Shown here: piece after piece, positions 55,585 to 64,000 of the stretch
Position numbering within the stretch: position 1 is the first letter of the stretch
Layout of the letters: each line of letters begins with the position of its first letter
Assembly (NCBI RefSeq): GCF_046630445.1
Contig: NC_092333.1
Location: 361,511,501 to 361,575,500 of the forward strand
Length of the DNA: 64,000 bases
Direction of reading: 5' to 3'
Origin: Rutidosis leptorrhynchoides
Lineage: Eukaryota > Streptophyta > Magnoliopsida > Asterales > Asteraceae
The notes under the pieces: generated by a model
What the model saw: only the letters and a program-made list of their open reading frames with translations
Told to the model about the DNA's origin: nothing
The model's database searches: none
Position numbers and translations under genes: made by a program

Positions 55585-55812
55585 GATGATGACAAAACTT
55601 ATGACATATAGAGAAAACACTAAAGCCATTACTAAGGGACCTAATGAAAATAGGAAGTAAAAATTTGTCCCTTTTAGGATTGTTTTGGGATCTTTTGTTG
55701 AGTTATCTATATCTTATAAATTGATATGATTTTTGAAGATTAACTCATTTCACATTCATTATATGAGATATATACAATAAATACAGTCCAGTACAATGAA
55801 ATGTGACATAGC
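55585..55812. other. Element G internal sequence before F
   Basis: AT-rich 3' untranslated part of G, no gene seen. Ends in the TSD ATAGC of F. Confidence 0.55.
55808..55812. repeat. Target site duplication of element F, left copy (ATAGC)
   Basis: Right copy at 63970-63974 reads ATAAC, one transition away. Confidence 0.75.
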
Positions 55813-56789
55813 TGATGGAATTCAACATGATAACGAGTTCATATGTTTATATAATCACAAAACCCATTTTATGAATATAAAAGCAAGCGGAAGCATGATA
55901 ATTAAGAAAACAAGTTAATATGTTTAACCATTTAAATTGAATCCCATGTAGATATCAAGTCATGAACATATGCTTACATATATTAACAAGGAGATTAGAG
56001 ATTATACCTCCTCAAGTAAATTGAGGGCTGTTTTGGAATGAGCAAGATGATGATGAAGATGATGAAGAATGGAGCTTCAAAATGATGAGACCTCAAGGAG
56101 AAATACCCCAAACTTATGCACCAACACCTAGCCTTTAGTTAGGATTTAATAAGACACTTAAATTACTTGCAAAATGAGCTTGAAGATCTCCCTATTGAGC
56201 TTCAAACCCCACGGCCCCAACTGCAGCAGAATGCAGTTTTTTTTGCACTTATTCTCTTGATATGTTTGCATGTGTGTGTAGCTTTTAGTCAAGGAGCATG
56301 CTTATAGATCCTTGGAAAAGTATGGGCCATTCAATGAAGAATCTCTAGCATGTGTTTTGAACTCCCAAAGCCACTACCAATGATCATTTTATAATATACT
56401 TTTATAAAAAAACTGAATTTATAAAATCAGTTTTTTTTATAAAACATGATTTTATAAAACACATTTTATAAACTTGTATATTATTTGTTATGTATATTTT
56501 ATAAAACCAACTTATAAAATGTAACATAACTTAATTAATTATTTAACCTATAAATAATTAAATCCTTGTTATAAGTTATTCCATAACTTATATAAACATA
56601 TCAAGTAATATTATTTAAGAAACCTTTTCCTTAAAATTCAAGTGTCGCGTATTTAATCAATGATTCAATCGTTAAGATCAAATACGAATAAGGTGTCGGT
56701 AAGTTTGTTATTGGGTATGACCCGACTTGGATCATAACACGTTAGCCACATTAATTTAATATGTCTCTCGGGCATACGAAATACCATCA
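55813..56789 (-). repeat. Element F 3' LTR
   Basis: 977 bp, plus-strand ends TGATGGAATTCAACA and AATACCATCA; 6-base terminal inverted repeat TGATGG/CCATCA. Confidence 0.94.
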
Positions 56790-56800
56790 ATCTCCCACTT
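56790..56800 (-). promoter_or_regulatory. Element F polypurine tract
   Basis: The minus strand reads AAGTGGGAGAT before the LTR, a typical copia PPT. It overlaps one arm of the inverted repeat CACTTGCA (56796-56803) / TGCAAGTG (56824-56831). Confidence 0.85.
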
Positions 56801-57559
56801 GCACGAGAAACATAAGAAATTAATGCAAGTGACGGATACCACCTAACGATCGTCCATCACCCCCAATATGTTATGACTTTTGCCTTTCAATAACATCATC
56901 CCTTTCGAGTTCACATCTCGAATATGAATAGGTGAATCTTTTCATTACATCCTTTCGTCCTAGATGTCATGTTAATTCCAAGAGATACAGAGTGATCACT
57001 CTCTTTTAGATTTAACTTTATCAGGCCTTAGACATCTGACTCTCAATGAATAAGAGGGACAAATTCCATCTTGACTACATACGTCCTAAATATACACCTT
57101 GCATTATACCTGAGCTCTTTCTTATGAACTACCATATTTCAGACTAGCGAAGGAAAGAATCAAGGCACAATACTTGGTAAATATCCGAACCCAATATGTA
57201 TCTCAGGTCAGAGGATACAATGATATTCGCCTTTAATCAAGACTACATGTGATCGACCACAAAGGCTCTATTTAGTAAGTCTTGAGAGCGGGTCTTCCAA
57301 TATTTGTGTCCTTCAAATATCTATGAACCTTGGTTGCAACCTTGCCCCACATTCATCCCGTGAATGTATACCAATCCAAGTTCATAATAGTCTAAACCTC
57401 ACACTTGTTCCCACGAATGTGATCGACTACGGAATTTTAGAATAATTGCTTATTCATGGATAAAATATGCAAAATAGGAACATAACTCAAGATAAATTAA
57501 TGCCATAATTGTATAAATGAGTTTGAACTACTTCGTTCCGTTACAATACTTAAAACAGA
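56801..57559. other. Element F 3' untranslated region
   Basis: 759 bp between the pol stop and the PPT, AT-rich, no gene seen. Confidence 0.6.
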
Positions 57560-58489
57560 TCATGACCAATCACTAGAATATTGAAGCCCTAATGCACAAA
57601 CATGTCCAGCATGTTTTGATCCATGTAAGAGCTTCGTGAGAGGATCCGCTATATTAAGATCTGTGTGAACTTTGCGAATACATATATTTCCCTTTTCAAC
57701 TTCATCCCTTATGTAATTGAATCTCCGCTCAATGTGACGGGTCTTTTGATGAGCACGAGGTTCCTTGATTTGAGCAATCGCACCCTCGTTGTCACAAAAG
57801 ATCTCAAGAGGGTCCTGAATGGAAGGGACTACTCCTAAGTCGTCAATGAATTTCTTCATCCATGCAGCTTCCTGAGCTGCCAATGATGCGGTGATGTACT
57901 CCGACTCTGTAGTGGATAGAGCAACAACATCCTGTTTTGAACTCTTCCAAGAGACCGCACCTCCATTTAATGTGAAGACATAACCGGATTGTGATCGAGA
58001 ATCATCACGATCAGTTTGGAAACTCGCGTCCACGTAACCTTTTACAGCGAGTTCCTCCTCACCAGACCCATATATCAGAAACATATCCTTAGTCCTCCTA
58101 AGGTATTTCAATATACTTTTAACAGCAATCCAATGACTGTTTCCTGGGTTATTCTGGTATCTACTTGTCAGGCTAAGAGCGCATGACACATCCGGTCTAG
58201 CGCATATCATTGCATACATGATTGACCCAATGGCAGAAGCATATGGGACTTTCTTCATTCTCTCCTGTTCATCTTTCGTGGTGGGGCACTGAGATGAACT
58301 GAGAAGCGTTCCCTTTTGAATAGGTACCAAACCTTTCTTAGAGTTCTCCATCTTGAACCTTTTCAAGATTTTTTCAATGTATGCACTTTGATTTAAACCT
58401 ATCAGTTTCTTGGATCTATCCCTGTAGATCCCAATCCCCAAAACGTATTGTGCTTCTCCAATATCCTTAATGGAGAAGCATTTGCTTAA
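57560..58489 (-). pseudogene. pol: Element F pol, C-terminal RT and RNase H
   Basis: In-frame continuation after the second stop: SKCFSIKDIGEAQYVLGIGI (RT), then RSKKLIGLNQSAYIEKILKR, the GSIMYAMICARPDVSCALSL region, and RNase H with VKGYVDASFQTDRDDSRSQ, GGAVSWKSSKQDVVALSTTE and FCDNEGAIAQIKEPRAHQKT, ending HVCALGLQYSSDWS. It is open to its natural stop at 57560. It would belong to one polyprotein with 58490-61591; the TAG at 58490-58492 (after QGVKT) falls where copia RTs normally have Trp. Confidence 0.92.
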
Positions 58490-61237
58490 CTAAGTTTTAA
58501 CACCTTGCATTGCCGGAATATCATTTCCAAATAAAAATATATCATCCACATATAGTACAAGAAACATGATAGTGCTCCCACTAGCTTTCTTGTATACACA
58601 AGCTTCATCACCATTTTTAATGAAGCCAAATTTCTTGGCCTCCTCATTAAAACGATGATTCCACATTCTAGATGCTTGTTTCAATCCGTAGATTGACTTC
58701 TTTAACTTGCATACCTTTTTAGGATATTTCGGATCAACAAAACCCTCAGGCTGAACCATATAGACACCTTCCTCAAGATGTCCATTTAGGAAAGCGGTCT
58801 TGACATCCATCTGCCATATTTCATAATCATAATGAGTAGCAATGGCAAGTAATATCCTAATAGACTTTAGCATCGCCACAGGTGAAAAAGTTTCATCATA
58901 GTCAACCCCTTGAGTTTGAGTGAAACCTTTTGCTACAAGTCTAGCTTTATATGTATCCAAGTTTCCATGTATGTCGGTTTTCATTTTGAACAGCCATTTA
59001 CAATCAACTAGCCTAGAGCCAGGAGGTTGCGCAACAAGTTCCCAAACTTGGTTGTCATACATGGATTGCATCTCAGCGTTCATGGCTTCCTGCCATTTAT
59101 CTTTATCAATCCTTGATAAAGCATCTTGGTAGTTTATTGGTTCATCCAAATCAACCACATAGCAACCATCCATGAGAAACCCATATCTCTCAGGAGGATT
59201 ACTAATCCTACCAGATCTGCAAACGTCTTGTGTATTTTGATCATCCATCTGATCACTCTCAACGTTTTCATGTTGAGTGCTAGTGTCAGCCAATTGTGTA
59301 TCATCTACTTGATCTTGAACCTCTTCAAGATCTATCTTCCTTTCACTTTTGCCTTCCATTAGGAACTTAGTTTCAAGGAATTCAGCCTTCCGAGCAACAA
59401 ATACATTCTGCTCGGAAGGATCATAGGAATAGTATCCCATATCTTCCTTGGGATATCCTATGAAGATACACTTCGTGGATCGAGCATTCAACTTATTAGG
59501 GACGTAACGCTTAGGATAAGCTTCACATCCCCATACCTTTAAGTATGATAGAGATGGAGGTTTTCTAAACCACATCTCGTGAGGAGTTCGTTCCACTTTC
59601 TTGGTTGGGGCCATATTTAAAATACGAGCCGCGGAGCATAGACAATAACCCCAAAATGATAGAGGTAACGAGCTTCTAGCCATCATAGATCGAACCATAT
59701 CCATTAGGGTTCGGTTCCTCCTTTCGGACACACCATTAAGCTGTGGTGTCCCGGGTGGAGTAAGTTGCAAGATAATCCCACAACTTCTAAGATGATCTTG
59801 GAAGGCATCGCTTAGGTATTCACCTCCTCTATCGGTTCGAAGTACCTTAATTGTCTTATTGAGTTGATTGTGTACTTCGTTTTGATACTCTTTGAATGCT
59901 TCAAAAGTTTCGTCCTTATGTCTTAACAAGTAGACATATCCGAAACGACTGAAGTCATCAATGAAAGTAACGAAGTATCTTTCACCATTCCTAACTATGG
60001 GCTTAAAGGGTCCACATACATCCGAATGTATTAATCCCAATAAGTCCTTAGCCCTTTCGTAGGTCCCTTTGAAAGGTGCTTTAGTCATTTTGCCTTGTAA
60101 ACAAGATTCACATACATCAAATGAGTCTAGTTCATTTGATTTCAAAAGGCCATTCTTTTGGAGTGTATGCATTCGATTCTTGTTTATGTGACCAAGGCGA
60201 CAATGCCATAAGTAGGAATCACTCAAATCCCTTTTGAGTTTCTTGGTGCTAGTATGGAATATTGAGCTACTAGATGATGTGTCATCATGAACCAATTCAT
60301 AAATTCCATTTGAAGGCGAAGCCTTAAAATAAAATACATTATCTAAATAAACGTGGATATCATCATTAACAAAATTAAGATAAAAACCACATTGTTTCAA
60401 ACGGGAAACTGAAATAATGTTTCGACATAAATCCGGTGCATACAAAACATTGTTCAAAATAAGTTCCAAACCACTTGGAAGTTTTAATATAAAGTCTCCT
60501 TGAGCCTTCACTTGCACTTTGGCTCCATTACCCATAAAGAGACTTGATGTTCCCATTTGCTTGCTACTTCTTTTGAACCCCTGCAAAGAGTTACAAATGT
60601 GAGTTCCACATCCAGTGTCTAATACCCATGTATTAGAAGAAGTAATACTAAGCTCTATATATACCATATATATGTTACCTGAGGATTGCCCCACATCCCT
60701 CTTTTCCTTCAACTCCTTAAGGTAGACCGGGCAATTGCGTTTCCAGTGACCCATTTCACCGCAACCGAAGCATGGGTCTTCCTTGGGGTTTGCTTGTCCG
60801 GCAACCTTTTGCTTCTTGTTCTTGTTTTTGGTTGGGGTAACCATCCTCCCCTTTCCCTTGCCTTGATGGGCGGGTCCTTTCTTCTTAGCCGCCTTTGGCT
60901 TAGATGTGTTGTTACCTTTGGACCCACCATCATTGATCATTAGCACGGGTGAAGCCCTCTTACCCATGCTAGTTTTCGCCGTCCTTAACATGCCATGAAG
61001 TTCACCAATGGTCTTATCCATCCCATTCATATTGTAATTAATTACAAATTGGTCAAACCTCTTTGACAGGGAGTTTAGGATAAGATCAGTGGCTAGCTCA
61101 TTAGATATGTTGAGATTAAGACGGTTTGCGCGATCAATAAGGCTTTTCATTTTGAGGACATAAGAGGATACGGATTGGGTGTCATCCATACGACATGCAT
61201 GTAACGCTCGAACCATTTCGAAGCGCTCGACACGTGC
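58490..61237 (-). pseudogene. pol: Element F gag C-terminus, protease, integrase and RT
   Basis: Largest open part (908 codons from the ATG at 61216). Order: gag helices (HACRMDDTQSVSSYVLKMK), knuckle CFGCGEMGHWKRNC, protease WVLDTGCGTHICNS, GAG-pre-integrase YLWHCRLGHINKNRM, integrase with D (LIHSDVCGPFKPI), D (LRTDRGGEYLS) and E (LNGVSERRNRTLMD), a MWFRKPPSLSYLKVWGCEAY stretch, and RT with WKWLF-type start (VDCKWLFKMKTD), MDVKTAFLNGHLEEGVYM, KKSIYGLKQASRMWN and catalytic LYVDDIFLFGND. It is in frame with gag (61238-61591) and with the RT/RNase H end; only two nonsense codons separate the three parts. Confidence 0.94.
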
Positions 61238-61591
61238 TTATTGAAGGAACATCTCCTTCAATTGCGTAATCATGTCATATGCACTATGATGTTCGAAATC
61301 CTTTTGGAGTTCGGGTATCATAGTCCCAAGCATTAGGCAAGCGACTTGCACCGAATCGGCGCAATACTTATCCCAATAAGCCATGCCTTCCGTATCATCC
61401 TCGTCGGGTTGATCGGGAATGGGGTCTTCCAACACATATGCCTTATCCTCAAGTTTGAGGACAATCCTAAGATTGCGGAACCAATCCATAAAGTTCGTAT
61501 GGTTGAGTTTGTCTTTCTCGAGGAGAGACCTTAACGATAGGTTGTTCAAGTTAATAGGTGCGTTTTGCATGTTGTTATTATTGGCGGCCAT
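61238..61591 (-). pseudogene. gag: Element F gag, N-terminal part
   Basis: Starts MAANNNNMQNAPINLNNLSL. Carries the copia gag DUF4219/UBN2-like pattern (KLNHTNFMDWFRNLRIVLK, then AYWDKYCADSVQVACLMLGT and YDMITQLKEMFLQ) and ends at TAA 61238-61240. The next codons (ARVERFEMVRALHACRM) continue the gag helices in the same frame, so TAA replaces a sense codon, probably CAA by a C-to-T change. The start codon is the first ATG after the leader. Confidence 0.9.
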
Positions 61592-62976
61592 CTACAAAAT
61601 TTAACAAAGTTCATTTAAGTATCGATTTTAATTTAACAATCAATACCCTTTAAATCCAATTGATATTTAAATTTTAGAATCCAACGGTAAACCAAATTTC
61701 GGTTAGGTGACCTTTATCCCGTCATTTGGTTTAGCTAGGTAGTCATTGTATGACAATTGCAATCCTTTTGCAACTTCTAAGTTATGGGATCATGCAATCC
61801 TTTTGAATGGCATATTATCTCATCAATGCCTATTTGTTCATCATGCTTCGGTGACCCTAAGTTCATGATTTCCAAATCAAGTCGTCCTACTTGTATAGAC
61901 ATGTAAACTTAGCATACAAGTGGTTAGGTGACCTTTATCCCACAAGTGTGCGAAATTTACCTTAATCATATTAGTTTACTCATAACGGTTAGGTGACCTT
62001 TATCCCATTATAAGTTCCCTAATATTTTTAAGTGTCATACAATAGGATGGCGTTTAAACTTGTTGACCTAGTGTAAAGGGTTTTAAGTTTTCTTTAATTA
62101 TAGTTTGAGAAAACATTTATGCCATACACCAACATGCATTTAGTGTATGGTTTATTTGAAATCCATTTTCAAGTCTAGTAATTTTAACCAATTACTTGAT
62201 ATAAACCAATTTATATATATGATCCTTATCATGTTCTTAATAACCGTTTATTAATGTTCTTTTAGAGATTTCTAATTTAACCAATTAAATTGTCGTTTTG
62301 TTCATTGCATATAGTTAATAATTTAACCAATTAAATTGTAGTTTCGCTTGTTGTTAACTTGTGTGATAACTTGTTGTAGTAACATACACAATCCATAATC
62401 ATACAAGAAATTAAAACAACCACGCATGCAAAACAAATGTTCACAATCAAGCCTATTGGTAGACATTTTGTTTAGCCGAAAACAAAATGCCACCGGTCAA
62501 TGGGTAAAACACAAAGTAAGAGGTTTTAACCTCCCACTTAACCTTGCATCCACATGCTTCTTGTGTTCTTCATGCATCTTCATCTTGTTACAAAATATAT
62601 CCTAATACATTTTGTCTAGAAAATGAAAATACAACCTAATCTATTTTACATGCCAAATATAAAATAAATTACATAACCAAATGAATATTATTACAAACCA
62701 ATTGAATGAATAATTACAACCATATTGAAATTAACAAATCAACCAAACAAACATTCATTCAACCGCAAGGTCTTGACTATGATTGTGAACAACAACATAT
62801 GAACAAAATATGAACCAAATGGCAAACCAAAACCAATTTTGGAGCCCCCAACAATTCGGCCTAAGCCTTAACCCACCCAAAACCAATAATTTTTGCATTC
62901 TATTTTCATGCATGTACATAAAATGCAAAGTTATGGTGAGTTCAAAAAACCATCACGAAGCATATTTCAAGACTTC
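61592..62976. other. Element F 5' leader
   Basis: 1.4 kb untranslated, AT-rich. It holds three copies of a 20-base motif (61701-61720, 61922-61941, 61987-62006); otherwise nothing recognised. Confidence 0.65.
61701..62006 (+). repeat. Three dispersed copies of a 20-base motif in the F leader
   Basis: GGTTAGGTGACCTTTATCCC occurs perfectly at 61701-61720, 61922-61941 and 61987-62006. The first copy is flanked by the inverted repeat AACCAAAT/ATTTGGTT. Confidence 0.9.
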
Positions 62977-62990
62977 GGCTCTAGATACCA
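62977..62990 (-). promoter_or_regulatory. Element F primer binding site
   Basis: The minus strand reads TGGTATCTAGAGCC next to the LTR; initiator-Met type (TGGTATCAGAGCC) with an extra T. Confidence 0.75.
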
Positions 62991-62991
62991 T

Positions 62992-63969
62992 TGATGGAAT
63001 TCAACATGACAACGAGTTCATATGTTTATATAATCACAAAACCCATTTTATGAATATAAAAGCAAGCGGAAGCATGATAATTAAGAAAACAAGTTAATAT
63101 GTTTAACCATTTAAATTGAATCCCATGTAGATATCAAGTCATGAACATATGCTTACATATATTAACAAGGAGATTAGAGATTATACCTCCTCAAGTAAAT
63201 TGAGGGCTGTTTTGGAATGAGCAAGATGATGATGAAGATGATGAAGAATGGAGCTTCAAAATGATGAGACCTCAAGGAGAAATACCCCAAACTTATGCAC
63301 CAACACCTAGCCTTTAGTTAGGATTTAATAAGACACTTAAATTACTTGCAAAATGAGCTTGAAGATCTCCCTATTGAGCTTCAAACCCCACGGCCCCAAC
63401 TGCAGCAGAATGCAGTTTTTTTTTGCACTTATTCTCTTGATATGTTTGCATGTGTGTGTAGCTTTTAGTCAAGGAGCATGCTTATAGATCCTTGGAAAAG
63501 TATGGGCCATTCAATGAAGAATCTCTAGCATGTGTTTTGAACTCCCAAAGCCACTACCAATGATCATTTTATAATATACTTTTATAAAAAAACTGAATTT
63601 ATAAAATCAGTTATTTTTATAAAACATGATTTTATAAAACACATTTTATAAACTTGTATATTATTTGTTATGTATATTTTATAAAACCAACTTATAAAAT
63701 GTAACATAACTTAATTAATTATTTAACCTATAAATAATTAAATCCTTGTTATAAGTTATTCCATAACTTATATAAACATATCAAGTAATATTATTTAAGA
63801 AACCTTTTCCTTAAAATTCAAGTGTCGCGTATTTAATCAATGATTCAATCGTTAAGATCAAATACGAATAAGGTGTCGGTAAGTTTGTTATTGGGTATGA
63901 CCCGACTTGGATCATAACACGTTAGCCACATTAATTTAATATGTCTCTCGGGCATACGAAATACCATCA
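62992..63969 (-). repeat. Element F 5' LTR
   Basis: 978 bp, almost identical to 55813-56789: two substitutions seen (GACAACG for GATAACG; GTTATTTTT for GTTTTTTTT) and one extra T. Confidence 0.94.
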
Positions 63970-63974
63970 ATAAC
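63970..63974. repeat. Target site duplication of element F, right copy (ATAAC)
   Basis: ATAAC against ATAGC at 55808-55812. Confidence 0.75.
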
Positions 63975-64000
63975 AAAAGATACAAGTTTAACAATAGAAG

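Larger units (their letters stand above)
55813..63969 (-). mobile_element. Element F: Ty1/copia retrotransposon, near-intact
   Basis: 8.2-kb minus-strand copia element with LTRs of 977 and 978 bp, a PBS, one continuous 1343-codon gag-pol frame carrying two in-frame stops, and a PPT. I count about two substitutions and one T-run indel between the LTRs, so it inserted recently. Integrase precedes RT, which defines copia order. It sits inside G. Confidence 0.95.
54617..64000 (-). mobile_element. Element G: Ty1/copia element (SIRE/Maximus-like), partial
   Basis: Minus-strand element with its 3' LTR at 54617-55570, a PPT and 237 bp of internal sequence, then interrupted by F; another 31 bp (63970-64000) follow F. 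The rest lies outside the window. The PPT context (TCATCAAATAGGGGGAGAT before TGTTGAGTCCC) resembles SIRE/Maximus elements; the lineage call is tentative. Bases left of the LTR are GGTGG (possible TSD, partner not visible). Confidence 0.75.

Noticed and set aside
1..64000. CRISPR array, bacterial operon, rRNA or host protein-coding gene
   Set aside because: No spaced direct repeats of the CRISPR kind, no ribosome binding sites, no rRNA-like stretch. Every credible coding segment is retrotransposon-derived or retrotransposon-carried.

Overview
This window is plant nuclear DNA made almost entirely of nested LTR retrotransposons. I found no host gene. The style of the Ty3/gypsy and Ty1/copia proteins (chromovirus pol with an IPIVKVRWN...GPEFTWE tail, Tat-type pol with two RNase H domains, 3-4 kb AT-rich LTRs) points to a eudicot, and I lean towards Asteraceae. 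That family-level call is an impression, not shown by the sequence.

Layout. The oldest layer is element C, a decayed Ty3/gypsy Tat-lineage element on the + strand. Its pieces are gag at 7245-8572, PR-RT-RH-aRH-IN at 33962-37767, a 3' untranslated part at 37768-38849 and an antisense ORF at 38850-39370 plus 54272-54616. Four elements landed in C. A2 (1-7244, - strand, runs off the left edge) and A (8573-33956, + strand, TSD TATCA) are two members of one chromovirus family. D (39371-54271, + strand, TSD CTTTC) is a gutted gypsy element. G (from 54617, - strand, runs off the right edge) is a copia element. A second generation landed in these: B (15031-26963, TSD TACGG) sits in the gag of A, E (41494-49219, - strand, TSD GTACC/GTACA) in the 5' LTR of D, and F (55813-63969, - strand, TSD ATAGC/ATAAC) in G. 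B and F have nearly identical LTR pairs and are the youngest.

How the parts work together. Family A/A2 has the usual gag-PR-RT-RH-IN-chromodomain set. Between primer binding site and gag it also has two extra ORFs: an acidic Glu/Ser/Pro-rich protein and an F-box protein resembling plant At2g35280-type F-box proteins. Each extra ORF is intact in one of the two copies. B has no retroviral genes but shares the PBS, leader repeat, PPT and the 3' part of the LTR with A, so it looks like a non-autonomous derivative mobilised by A-type proteins. D keeps only an integrase tail. E keeps only gag. F has one pol frame broken by two nonsense codons.

Most worth a second look: (1) the F-box plus acidic ORF pair carried by family A; (2) three intron-like GT-AG insertions in the pol of C, whose removal restores the protein exactly; (3) a hairpin with a palindromic loop in B and D, with a compensatory base change, resembling a retroviral dimerisation (kissing-loop) signal; (4) second, internal copies of the polypurine tract in A, A2, B and E; (5) a hairpin in the LTRs of four families whose stem covaries.
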